The notes beneath the pieces are model-generated. The model was not told the DNA's origin. It ran no database searches and saw only the letters and a list, made by a program, of their open reading frames with translations. A program made the position numbers and the translations under genes. A stretch of 32,592 nucleotides of DNA from Thermoflexales bacterium (GTDB lineage Bacteria > Chloroflexota > Anaerolineae > B4-G1), in contig SKLM01000250.1 of NCBI GenBank assembly GCA_007123205.1, positions 1 to 32,592 on the forward strand, in the 5' to 3' direction. The stretch's first letter is position 1. Every line of letters begins with the position of its first letter. Below, piece after piece: positions 8,996 to 17,726 of this stretch.

Positions 8996-11149
8996 CTACG
9001 GTTCGAGCTCTATTAGCCGAAAGGTGAGCTCCGTCTTCCAGGCCAGTTCAGGTTCCAGCAGAATATCCCACCAGAGGAACGTACAGGTCCCCTGGTAGGT
9101 CCGCTCGTAGCCAGCCTCGGAGTTCGAGACTGTCTCGACGGGAAGGCGCCACAGACTTGCCGGCCGCGCCAAACTCAGCCTCACCTCCCCGGCAAGAACC
9201 GGTTCAGTGGACCCGACGGTCATGGTCGAGACTTGGTCGTGGTAACCAAATCCACTCAAGCTGTGAGGGCGAGAACCCACTCTCAAGTATCCCCGGGGGC
9301 CATCACTGCCCACGATGCCCCAGTTGAACTCGATTCCGAAACGGACACTGACGGGTATGTCTTCCAGATTGGTCACCAGATAGGTGGTCGAGAACTCGGG
9401 AGAGCCCGCGCTCACCCTGATCGTCTTCTCAACCCGGACTGGGAAACAGACCTCGCCAACCGAGACCGCTCCATCGCGGCTCAGGGTCACCTGGATGGAG
9501 TCATCCGCTGTCCTGATCTCAGCGCGATAAGCCTGGTCGACGAAGCTGCCCAGCTCCTTGTAGCGCGCCTGGTAGAAAGCTTCCGGGGTTACCCGGGGAC
9601 CCAGGAAACGGTCTAGGAGCGCCACCCGACGGTGACGGTCATAGAAGAGCCGCGTGTGCACGTCGGGCTCCTTAACCCTCACCCCACCTGGAATCTCCTG
9701 CTCACCTGGGAGAATCAGACGGCCGCGTTCAGCGGCCCGACGCAACATCTCGTGATGCCCCTCACGACGGCGTGTCATCGTGTTCAGTAGATTGCAGGCG
9801 CGGTCTCGCCAATCCCATTCGATCAATGCGCCGCCCTGGGAGGGCTTAAGGATCAGAACCTGTCGGTCGGTGTTGAGGAGAATCTCGTCAGAACCGTCAG
9901 CGTCGAAATCCGCGCGCTTGACGGTAGCCCAGACCCGGGTGTCTGGCGATGCTCCCCTGGCGCTCCGATCAGCCAGATTCTCCGCTGTGATCAGCCCGGC
10001 GAAGTTCGCTGCCCGGATGTGGAAGAGATAGACGCCTCCGAACAGGCCGTGCCAATAGCCGCAGTTGCACTGCGCGGACCAGATGTGGTCCAGAGCTCTC
10101 CTTTTGGCCTCTCCCTCTGGCATCGCGTGGACTTTCCGGCTGACCCAGAGCATCTTCTTGTGCATCTGGTTCACCTCGTCATAACGGGCAACAAAGGAGC
10201 GCCAGGATGTCCCGGTGACAAAGCGATGGGCACCCCTCGTCTCTTCAGCGTCCTGCAGCGCTCGTTTGAGATCACCGAAGCTCACAAAGGCATCGGGTGG
10301 CAGGGCCCAGTGCATCATCTCCTCGTATGATGAGCAGGGCAGGTAGATCCGGCCGAGAGGTGCTTGCTCGGCGGCTACTTCTCCCAGTGGGCGCGTGCGC
10401 ACCCACTCGACGTTATCCTCCAATGCGGTGAAGAAATGGTTAACCCAGCCGTTCTCCCCCCAGCAGTGATTGAAGGTATCAGGCCACATACCAAACTTCT
10501 CGCCGTCGTCGCCAGACACGGCGACCCCACCGGGACACGCCCGAGCTTGGCCCTTGAGCCAGTCGATCACCTTTTCCACCGAGTGCCAGGGAATAGCGTA
10601 CCGCAGGTGCTTCACGTTTCCAAATATCTTCAAGGGGAAGCCCTGTTCCTCTGTGATGTAGGAGCCCAGCAGATCGGCGTCTGTGAGGCCCGCCATCTTG
10701 AAAGGTGTGTCATCGAGCAAGGTGTACTGGACCCCGGCCTCGGCCAGGGTCTTCGGAAGGTGTGGCTCCCACACTCGCTCGGAGATCCAGGCTCCTGTGG
10801 CTCCGTAGCCGAACCTCTCCATCAAGAAGTCTGTCATCTTACGCACCTGGCCCAGTTTGTCGGCATCGGGAACTGAGACGAGGATCGGCTCGTAGTAGCC
10901 CCCGGTCAGCAACTCCACCTGCTCCCGCGAGACGAGATCACCGAGTAGCTCCAGTAGATCAGGCCGGTTGGCGTCCAGCCAGTCCAGGAGGGGCCCGCTG
11001 TAGTGGAGCGACATCCGGATGTTGGGATGACGCACAAGAGCGGCTAGCATAGGTGCGTAAGCCTTATCGGTCGCTTCAGCAAAGACGTGCTCGAAGTTTC
11101 CCACGGGCTGATGGTTGTGGATGACTAGGGCGAGCGTCAAAGTCGACAT
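8996..11149 (-). CDS. GH57 4-alpha-glucanotransferase/alpha-amylase-like (DUF1925/DUF1926 architecture)
   Basis: ALVIHNHQPVGNFEHVF, GATGAWISERVWEPHLPKTLAEAGVQYTLLDD, VSGDDGEKFGMWP; 717 aa. Confidence 0.9.
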   Translation of the reverse strand: MSTLTLALVIHNHQPVGNFEHVFAEATDKAYAPMLAALVRHPNIRMSLHYSGPLLDWLDANRPDLLELLGDLVSREQVELLTGGYYEPILVSVPDADKLGQVRKMTDFLMERFGYGATGAWISERVWEPHLPKTLAEAGVQYTLLDDTPFKMAGLTDADLLGSYITEEQGFPLKIFGNVKHLRYAIPWHSVEKVIDWLKGQARACPGGVAVSGDDGEKFGMWPDTFNHCWGENGWVNHFFTALEDNVEWVRTRPLGEVAAEQAPLGRIYLPCSSYEEMMHWALPPDAFVSFGDLKRALQDAEETRGAHRFVTGTSWRSFVARYDEVNQMHKKMLWVSRKVHAMPEGEAKRRALDHIWSAQCNCGYWHGLFGGVYLFHIRAANFAGLITAENLADRSARGASPDTRVWATVKRADFDADGSDEILLNTDRQVLILKPSQGGALIEWDWRDRACNLLNTMTRRREGHHEMLRRAAERGRLILPGEQEIPGGVRVKEPDVHTRLFYDRHRRVALLDRFLGPRVTPEAFYQARYKELGSFVDQAYRAEIRTADDSIQVTLSRDGAVSVGEVCFPVRVEKTIRVSAGSPEFSTTYLVTNLEDIPVSVRFGIEFNWGIVGSDGPRGYLRVGSRPHSLSGFGYHDQVSTMTVGSTEPVLAGEVRLSLARPASLWRLPVETVSNSEAGYERTYQGTCTFLWWDILLEPELAWKTELTFRLIELEP

Positions 11150-11214
11150 ACCTGGTCTGCCTTTCCCTCTGGGCGCGATCCCGTGCCGGTGGGTCGTGGC
11201 TTAATCGCCTCGCT

Positions 11215-11243
11215 ATTGTCGTTCAAATCTGCCCATTGGTCAA
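11215..11243 (-). promoter_or_regulatory. sigma70-type promoter for the GH57-GH13 pair
   Basis: Minus strand TTGACC (11243-11238), 17-nt spacer, GACAAT (11220-11215), 66 bp upstream of ATG. Confidence 0.5.
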
Positions 11244-11394
11244 GCGCCAGTCCCGGCGGGGCCGGTCATCATAGGGATCAACAGGAGCGGTACTCGGCGA
11301 GGAAGCTTAGCTCCGGCCAGAAGGGGCACCAGGGCCATCATTCGCACCGATGGGCTGAGGCTACTATGCCGGCCACCTTGGCACGGCCCTAGCC

Positions 11395-11423
11395 TTGCCA
11401 TTCCGGCCTGTTCGTGCTACACT
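11395..11423 (+). promoter_or_regulatory. sigma70-type promoter, TTGCCA-N17-TACACT
   Basis: -35 11395-11400, 17-nt spacer, -10 11418-11423, well upstream of the 11550 CDS. Confidence 0.55.
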
Positions 11424-11429
11424 TCTTGG

Positions 11430-11549
11430 TTGCCCGTCTGGCAGGGTGGTGACTATTCTACTCCCCAGCGGAGTGGCGAGGTGCAGTTGCCCTCGCAAGG
11501 GCGACGGGGTGAACACTTAACCTGAGCCAAGTTGTGGTGAGGTAGACCT
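11430..11549 (+). ncRNA. Candidate structured 5' leader (unclassified)
   Basis: Nested/branched complementarity: CCCGTC 11433-11438 with GACGGG 11503-11508; ACTCC/GGAGT hairpin 11460-11474; GCCCT-CGCA-AGGGC hairpin 11489-11502. Confidence 0.35.
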
Positions 11550-12311
11550 ATGGGCAAGCGACTTCTGGTTGTATGGCTGGTCTCGTTGGGATTACTGCTC
11601 GCGGCTAATCCGGTTGGCCGAGCAGCTCCCGCATCTCAGGTCGAGCAGCCAAGGATCACCTACCCGGCTGACGGTGCCAGGGTGAGCGGGGTGGTGGAAG
11701 TGCGGGGAAGCGCCACCCATCCGAATCTGGACTTCTACCAGGTGCGCTACGCCCCGGGGGCGGGACCCACGGCTGACTCCCAGTGGCAGGACTTCGCCAT
11801 TGTGGAGGGTCGGCAGGTGGAGAATGACGTTCTCGGCAGGTGGGACACCACGCAGCTCCCCGACGGGCATTATACGCTGGCACTGGCCGTTTGGGGCATA
11901 AACGATCCGAACAGCCCCTATCTGGACTTCGCGACGAACCTGGTAGTTGATAACACCGACCCGGTGGTCACGCCGACCCCTACGCCCGAGCCCGATCCGG
12001 AGCCCACGGAGGTGTTTCCAACTCCGACCATTGGCCCGACGCCGACTCCGATGACCGTGGAGCAGCCACCCACGGTGACGCCCCGCCCGACGGCGACGCT
12101 GTCGCCCGGGCTGGTTGAGACACCCACGGTGGCGCCCGACGAGGGCGCGGAACTGGCGCTGAGCGTGGGGCAGATCCGCACCGGGTTCTGTGCCGGGGGG
12201 CTGTTCTCTGTCGTCCTGCTCACCCTGTGGGGCCTGTACGTTGTGGCAAAGGCTGGTCTGCGATGGGTTCTCCGCCAGCGCTCCACATCCTCTTCGGGGA
12301 CTCGGCGATAA
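11550..12311 (+). CDS. Secreted/membrane-anchored protein: signal peptide, Ig-like domain, Pro/Thr-rich stalk, C-terminal TM helix
   Basis: MGKRLLVVWLVSLGLLLAANPVGRA signal; PRITYPADGARVSGVVEVRGSA; PTPTPEPDPEPTEVFPTPT stalk; FSVVLLTLWGLYVVAKAGLRWVLRQR anchor. Confidence 0.75.
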   Translation: MGKRLLVVWLVSLGLLLAANPVGRAAPASQVEQPRITYPADGARVSGVVEVRGSATHPNLDFYQVRYAPGAGPTADSQWQDFAIVEGRQVENDVLGRWDTTQLPDGHYTLALAVWGINDPNSPYLDFATNLVVDNTDPVVTPTPTPEPDPEPTEVFPTPTIGPTPTPMTVEQPPTVTPRPTATLSPGLVETPTVAPDEGAELALSVGQIRTGFCAGGLFSVVLLTLWGLYVVAKAGLRWVLRQRSTSSSGTRR

Positions 12312-12351
12312 GGCTCGTGCTCTATACCCCGCGAGTCGATCTGAGGTTGTT

Positions 12352-12924
12352 GTGAGTCGTTACCTTGTGGCAGGTCTGGGGAATCCCGGCCCGAGGTACG
12401 TCGGAACCCGCCACAACATCGGCTTCCGTTGCGTTGAGCGCGTCGCCGACGCTCACGGCTTCTCCTTTAGTCGCCGCCATAAGAATTCGCAGGTGGCTAT
12501 TGGCTCCGTTGGGGCGCGCTCCGTGATCCTGGCAAAGCCCCGCACGTTCATGAACAATAGCGGGTACGCTGTGGCCTCCCTTGTGAGCTTCTATCGCGTG
12601 CCGTTGAGCCAGGCTCTAGTGATCTATGATGACCTCGACATCCCTCTGGGAGTAACCCGCCTCCGCCCTTGCGGTGGTGCTGGGGGTCATCGAGGCATGC
12701 GATCGGTCATCCGCCAGTTGGGGAGCCGGGAATTCGCTCGTCTCCGGGTCGGCATCGGGCGGCCGCCCGGGCGTATGGATCCCTCAGACTACGTGCTCCA
12801 GCGTTTCTCTGCGGACGAGGAAGCTGTGTTGCAGGACTTGCTGGACCGGGTGCTGGCTGCCATCGAGACCTGGCTGGTGCAGGGGATCGACGAGGCAATG
12901 AGTTGCTTCAACCGGAGGGCGTGA
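12352..12924 (+). CDS. pth: Peptidyl-tRNA hydrolase
   Basis: GTG start; VSRYLVAGLGNPGPRYVGTRHNIGF...LAKPRTFMNNSGYAV...YDDLDIPLG...GGAGGHRGMRS. Confidence 0.95.
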   Translation: MSRYLVAGLGNPGPRYVGTRHNIGFRCVERVADAHGFSFSRRHKNSQVAIGSVGARSVILAKPRTFMNNSGYAVASLVSFYRVPLSQALVIYDDLDIPLGVTRLRPCGGAGGHRGMRSVIRQLGSREFARLRVGIGRPPGRMDPSDYVLQRFSADEEAVLQDLLDRVLAAIETWLVQGIDEAMSCFNRRA

Positions 12925-12925
12925 C

Positions 12926-15900
12926 ATGGACATCTCCGGGCTTCTGGAAACCTTCAAGGAGGCTAGCCCGTATCGCCGATTGAGGGACCATGTGACCCAG
13001 GGGGACGTGCCGGCTCCCCTGGGGCTGATGCGCTCGGCGCGGGCTCCGGTGCTGGCAGCTCTGGCTCGTGACACGACGCCGGAGGTAACCAGACCTCTGC
13101 TGCTGGTTACCGGTACTACCGACCGGGCGCGGAAACTTGTCCAGTCGCTGCACGATTGGGCGGGCGAGTCCGTCCGGGTGTTGCGTCTCCATGAGCCCTT
13201 GACGCTCTTCTACGATCGCGCGCCCTGGACCGACGAGATCATCGTCGGACGCCTGCGCGTCCTCTCTGCGCTCCACGATTGGCGAACTCGCCCTCGCTCT
13301 GTGTCGGCGGTCGACGGCGACCCCGGGGCGAAGATAAGTGGGGGTGCCCAGGCCGAAGGAGCAGAGCGCGACCCGAGGCCCCTCATCGTTGTAGCTTCGG
13401 CCCGGGCCGCGATGCAGCGCACCTTGCCTCTCCATCAGTACCGCCTGTCTATCCACGAGATCGCTCTGGGGCAGATGCTCGATCTGGAGCGCACACTGAG
13501 ACGCTGGGTCGGCATTGGGTATGAGCCGGTGAGCGTTGTGGAGGCCCCGGGCCAGTTCAGCCATCGGGGAGGGATCATCGACATCTTCTCGCCCGCGGAT
13601 GACTTACCCGTGCGCATCGAGCTCTGGGGCAACGAAGTCGATTCCCTACGACGTTTCGACCCGGCAACACAGCGCTCACAAGATCGGGTCAGGGGTGCGA
13701 GAGTGATCCCGGCCCGGGAGGCCCTGCCGCGTCACGGGCCGCGGGCCCTCGAAGCGGTAAGTGCTTGGTTGGCGCAAGATCTGCCGGAGGATGCGCTCGA
13801 GGAGATTGAGGAACACTATCGTGGCCTCGCAGACGCCGTGCCTTTCCCCGGACTGGAGTTCTACCTACCATATCTCTACACTGACTCCGCCACGGTGCTG
13901 GACCATTTGCCCGCCGACGGGCTGGCTGTGGTAGATGATGAATGGGAGCTGGCGGATAGCTGGGCGGAACTGGAAGCCGAGGCACTCGACTTGAAAGCTG
14001 CCGTCGAGAAGAGTGGGGCGCTTCCGAAGGACTACCCACTGCCCTTCGCTCCGTGGGACGAGTGGTGGGAGATGACAACGGATCGATCGGTGCTCGTCCT
14101 CGGTCACGGGCGGGAGCAGGCGACGTCGACGATGGGCGAATCCTTTGTCCCGGGCCCTCGGTTCGGGGGGCAGCTGAGGCCCCTTCTGGACCACATAGAA
14201 CTGGCGCTGGTTCAGGGGGACCGCGTGGTGGTCGTTAGTCGCCAAGCACGGCGGTTAGCTGATCTATGGGGCAGGGAGCACGGCTACGCGGCGCCGCTTG
14301 AGGTTCTCCGAGATGAGCCCTGTGCGATGCTGACCCTTGTTCAGGGTGCTCTCGACGAAGGGTGGGTGCTCCGCTCACCGTCGGGTGTCTCGACCCAGCT
14401 TCTGACCGATGGTGAGATCTTCGGGTGGCGTCGATCGGCGCCTCGTCGGCCGGCCCACCGGCGTAAGGTCGCACCCGAGTCAACCTTCGCCGATATGTCG
14501 CCGGGTGACTACGTGGTGCACGTGGAGCACGGTATCGGCATATTCCGTGGGTTGGTGACCCGAAGTGTCGAGGGGGGCGAGCAAGAGTACTTGTTGGTTG
14601 AATATGGTGGTGACGACCGCCTGTTTGTTCCCATCTACCAGACCGATCGGCTCAGTCGCTACGTCGGCGCCGATGATCGAGTGCCCAGCTTGAGCCGGTT
14701 GGGGACTGTGGGCTGGCGGGATGTCAAGGATCGGGTGAAGAAGGCGGCTGAGGCAGTGGCCCGCGAGCTACTGGATCTGTATGCCGCGCGGGAGGTTGCA
14801 GAAGGACACTCGTATCGTCCAGACGCGCCCTGGCAGACAGAGCTTGAGGCCTCCTTCCCGTATTTCGAGACTCCCGGACAACGGGAGGCGATTGCCGAAG
14901 TCAAAGACGATATGGAGAGTCGCCGGCCGATGGACCGACTCATCTGCGGGGACGTGGGCTACGGTAAGACGGAGGTGGCCGTCCGCGCGGCCTTCAAAGC
15001 AGTCATGGACGGTAGGCAAGTGGGTGTCCTGGTGCCGACGACGGTGCTGGCACAGCAGCACTACGCGACGTTTAGGCAGCGCATGGGTTCCTTCCCTGTT
15101 GAGATCGAGATGCTCTCTCGCTTCCGGACCGACGCCGAGCAGCAGAATATCCTCGAGGGCCTGCTGACTGAGCAGATTGACATCGTCATCGGTACCCACC
15201 GCTTGCTCCAGGATGACGTCGCTTTCGCCGATCTGGGGTTGTTGATCATCGATGAGGAACAGCGCTTCGGAGTTACGCACAAAGAGAAGTTCAAGAAGAT
15301 GCGTGCTCAGTTGGACGTCCTCACCCTGACGGCCACGCCCATTCCACGCACGCTGTACATGGCTCTCACCGACGTGCGGGACATCAGCGTCATCGAGACT
15401 CCACCGGAGGAGCGACTGCCCGTGACGACGTATGTGGGCAACTACGATACCGTCCTGGTGCGTCGGGCCATCCTCCGGGAGCTCGAGCGAGGTGGACAGG
15501 TCTTCTACGTGCACAACCGTGTCCGGACCAGCGAGGTGGCGCGGCAGCGACTCGAGCGCCTGGTGCCCGAGGCCACCTTCGCCGTGGCACACGGTCAGAT
15601 GCGGGGTCGAGGCCTGGAGGAGACGATGGTGCGCTTCGTCGATGGTGAGATTGATGTACTGATCTGCACGACGATCATCGAAAGCGGGCTCGATATCCCC
15701 ACCGCCAACACGCTCATTGTGGAGAGGGCAGGGCGCCTGGGGCTAGCACAGCTCTACCAACTCCGGGGCCGGGTGGGGCGGGCTGCCGAGCGGGCCTACG
15801 CCTACTTCTTCCACGCACGCCAGAGCCAGCTGACCCCGGAGGGGCACCGCCGCTTGGAGACGATTCGTGAGGCGAGCGGACTGGGTGATGGATACGCCAT

Positions 15901-16489
15901 CGCCATGCGGGACCTCGAGATTCGCGGTGCCGGGGACATCCTGGGAACGCGCCAGTCAGGTCACATATCGGCGGTGGGATTCCATCTGTATACCCGGTTA
16001 CTCAGCCGTGCGGTGGAAGAACTGAAGGCGGAACGAGAAGGTAAGCCTCCCCCTCCCGAGCCTTTGACTAACATTCGGATCGATCTACCCATCCCGATTC
16101 GCTTGCCTGAGGACTATGTGGCCGACACCTGGCTGCGGCTGAAGATGTACCGACGGCTGGCCGAGTTGAACTCGATGGACGAAATCGAGGAGATGGAGAA
16201 AGAGCTGGTCGACCGCTTCGGACCGCTCCCTGGTCGAGCCAAGAACCTCATGTACCAGCTTCGGCTGAAAGCCCTAGCCAGGGATGCTGGCGTGGGCGTC
16301 GTCACAACAGACAACGGACGTTTGGCCTTGTGGTCTGCGACGGGCGAGTTTCCACGCGACGAGCTACGCCGAGTCCTCGACGGACGGGCCAGCATCAGTC
16401 GGGCGGGGGTCTGGCTTCCCAAGGAGGCGGGATGGAGGGAGATGCTGGTGGGCGTGCTGAAGAGGATGGCGGCGACGATGGCAGGTTGA
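12926..16489 (+). CDS. mfd: Transcription-repair coupling factor
   Basis: 1187 aa; GDYVVHVEHGIGIFRGL, RLICGDVGYGKTEVAVRAAFKAV, DEEQRFGVTHKEK, TLTATPIPRTLYMAL, QLRGRVGRA. Confidence 0.97.
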   Translation: MDISGLLETFKEASPYRRLRDHVTQGDVPAPLGLMRSARAPVLAALARDTTPEVTRPLLLVTGTTDRARKLVQSLHDWAGESVRVLRLHEPLTLFYDRAPWTDEIIVGRLRVLSALHDWRTRPRSVSAVDGDPGAKISGGAQAEGAERDPRPLIVVASARAAMQRTLPLHQYRLSIHEIALGQMLDLERTLRRWVGIGYEPVSVVEAPGQFSHRGGIIDIFSPADDLPVRIELWGNEVDSLRRFDPATQRSQDRVRGARVIPAREALPRHGPRALEAVSAWLAQDLPEDALEEIEEHYRGLADAVPFPGLEFYLPYLYTDSATVLDHLPADGLAVVDDEWELADSWAELEAEALDLKAAVEKSGALPKDYPLPFAPWDEWWEMTTDRSVLVLGHGREQATSTMGESFVPGPRFGGQLRPLLDHIELALVQGDRVVVVSRQARRLADLWGREHGYAAPLEVLRDEPCAMLTLVQGALDEGWVLRSPSGVSTQLLTDGEIFGWRRSAPRRPAHRRKVAPESTFADMSPGDYVVHVEHGIGIFRGLVTRSVEGGEQEYLLVEYGGDDRLFVPIYQTDRLSRYVGADDRVPSLSRLGTVGWRDVKDRVKKAAEAVARELLDLYAAREVAEGHSYRPDAPWQTELEASFPYFETPGQREAIAEVKDDMESRRPMDRLICGDVGYGKTEVAVRAAFKAVMDGRQVGVLVPTTVLAQQHYATFRQRMGSFPVEIEMLSRFRTDAEQQNILEGLLTEQIDIVIGTHRLLQDDVAFADLGLLIIDEEQRFGVTHKEKFKKMRAQLDVLTLTATPIPRTLYMALTDVRDISVIETPPEERLPVTTYVGNYDTVLVRRAILRELERGGQVFYVHNRVRTSEVARQRLERLVPEATFAVAHGQMRGRGLEETMVRFVDGEIDVLICTTIIESGLDIPTANTLIVERAGRLGLAQLYQLRGRVGRAAERAYAYFFHARQSQLTPEGHRRLETIREASGLGDGYAIAMRDLEIRGAGDILGTRQSGHISAVGFHLYTRLLSRAVEELKAEREGKPPPPEPLTNIRIDLPIPIRLPEDYVADTWLRLKMYRRLAELNSMDEIEEMEKELVDRFGPLPGRAKNLMYQLRLKALARDAGVGVVTTDNGRLALWSATGEFPRDELRRVLDGRASISRAGVWLPKEAGWREMLVGVLKRMAATMAG

Positions 16490-16514
16490 CGAATGGGAGC
16501 CTCAGCGGTATACT
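16486..16514 (+). promoter_or_regulatory. sigma70-type promoter, TTGACG-N17-TATACT, overlapping the mfd stop codon
   Basis: -35 16486-16491, 17-nt spacer, -10 16509-16514. Confidence 0.7.
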
Positions 16515-16520
16515 CGAACG

Positions 16521-16697
16521 AGGTCTAGCGGCACAAAGCCGCTCTGACCCTGGTGGCGGGAGATAACCTAACCCCGTTGTTGCCAACCTTGTGTCGATCC
16601 AGCGTTCCACCGGGGCCCAGCGGAAGAACGGAGCCCGCGGACACAGCCAGGAAGTGCCCGCCATCTTTGGCGACCGATCAACGGAGGTCCGACCTAC
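16521..16697 (+). ncRNA. Candidate structured leader RNA / cis-regulatory element (unclassified)
   Basis: Hairpin GGTC-T-AGCGGC-ACAAA-GCCGCT-CT-GACC (16522-16549); long-range helix GGTGGCGGG 16552-16560 with CCCGCCATC 16657-16665; nested TTGTGTC 16589-16595 with GACACAG 16640-16646; CGTTC/GAACG 16603-16607/16626-16630. Confidence 0.45.
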
Positions 16698-16994
16698 ATG
16701 AACGTGTTTCTAATACTTCGTGACGTCTCGGTGATCCTGCTGGCTGGCCAAGCCTTTCTGTGCACATTGGTCCCGCTGGCACTCTCTGCCGGAGTGGTCT
16801 GTGGCGTGTGGTGGCTGCGCAGGCGGCAGAACCTGCCGGCCTGGCTTAGGACGGGCAGGGAGTACCTGAACACGGGGCTTTCGTACGTTGACCTAGCTAT
16901 GGCGGGGGTCACCAAACCGATCTTCGCCGTGAACAAGGCGTTCGCCACCGTGCGAGCTTGGATTCGAGTGATTACCAGACGAGGAGGTGCATAG
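16698..16994 (+). CDS. Small membrane protein, unknown function
   Basis: 98 aa; RBS GGAGG upstream; TM segments VILLAGQAFLCTLVPLALSAGVVCGVWWL. Confidence 0.7.
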   Translation: MNVFLILRDVSVILLAGQAFLCTLVPLALSAGVVCGVWWLRRRQNLPAWLRTGREYLNTGLSYVDLAMAGVTKPIFAVNKAFATVRAWIRVITRRGGA

Positions 16995-17213
16995 ATGGAC
17001 AAACGAGCGCAGGTGATGATCATTGGAGGTGTCCTTGGCGGACTGATCGGTCTGGTGGCCGCTCAGGTGTATGTGCGGTCTCTCGCTCAAGGAACCGGCG
17101 AAGACGCTGGGTTGGCGCGAGCCTCTGTCGAACCGGGTGACCTCATTAAGCTCACGCTCAGCGTGCTGGGCCTGCTCAAGATGGTGGACCGTCTGGCGAA
17201 GTCAGACGACTAG
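16995..17213 (+). CDS. Small glycine-rich membrane protein, unknown function
   Basis: 72 aa; MIIGGVLGGLIGLVAAQVYV TM; abuts the previous stop directly; GAGGTG RBS. Confidence 0.65.
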   Translation: MDKRAQVMIIGGVLGGLIGLVAAQVYVRSLAQGTGEDAGLARASVEPGDLIKLTLSVLGLLKMVDRLAKSDD

Positions 17214-17234
17214 TGCAGCGAGAGGGGAGAGTCA

Positions 17235-17642
17235 ATGACTTTGAGGTTGGCATCCGATGCCTGGATTAAGGAACTGAGCCGTCGGCTGAACGAGAGTAAC
17301 TCTTATGAGCGGGCGGCTAAGGATTGGGAGGGGGATTTCCTCTTTGTGGTCGAGCCGGACGAAGAGTTTGATGACACCGCCTACCTATATCTTGGTCTGC
17401 ACCACGGCAAGAGCCCCAGTGCGGCCTTGGTGAACAGCGAGGACGAGCGGGAGACGGAGTTCGTCATCCGTGCTCCGTACGGCACCTGGCGCGAGGTCAT
17501 TGAGGGGGAGTTGGACCCGATCCAAGGGATTATGACGAGACGGCTGCGGCTCTCGGGGAATATGATGAAGGTTATGCGGTATCCCAAGGCGGCTCAGGAG
17601 ATCGTTGCCTGCTGTGCGGAGGTGCCAACCGATTGGAGCTGA
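17235..17642 (+). CDS. SCP2 sterol-binding-like protein
   Basis: VIRAPYGTWREVIEGELDPIQGIMTRRLRLSGNMMKVMRYPKAAQEIV resembles SCP2 C-terminal pattern. Confidence 0.65.
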   Translation: MTLRLASDAWIKELSRRLNESNSYERAAKDWEGDFLFVVEPDEEFDDTAYLYLGLHHGKSPSAALVNSEDERETEFVIRAPYGTWREVIEGELDPIQGIMTRRLRLSGNMMKVMRYPKAAQEIVACCAEVPTDWS

Positions 17643-17726
17643 GCCTGTGAGGAGCGTGTCCCTGCAAGCTGGCCGCTTGTCCTAAGCTGACGACGAGTGG
17701 AGGCAGGGTGCGCGGCGCAAGACGGG

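Noticed and set aside
11183-11392. 69-aa ORF in the divergent intergenic region
   Set aside because: Overlaps the promoter region, no RBS or domain support.
11430-11549. Leader as a ydaO-like c-di-AMP riboswitch because of GGGGTGAA
   Set aside because: Only one short match; the other conserved ydaO segments (e.g. GGGGAACC) were not found.
11976-12130. Pro/Thr-coding repeats as a possible tandem repeat or CRISPR
   Set aside because: Low-complexity stalk codons, no regular repeat-spacer unit.
14768-15592. 274-aa minus-strand ORF inside mfd
   Set aside because: Lies entirely within conserved Mfd helicase motifs; no domain signature.
16521-16697. Leader as SRP RNA or tmRNA
   Set aside because: No GGTCAGG..GGAAGGAAGCAGC-like SRP loop and no tmRNA tag or T-arm sequence.
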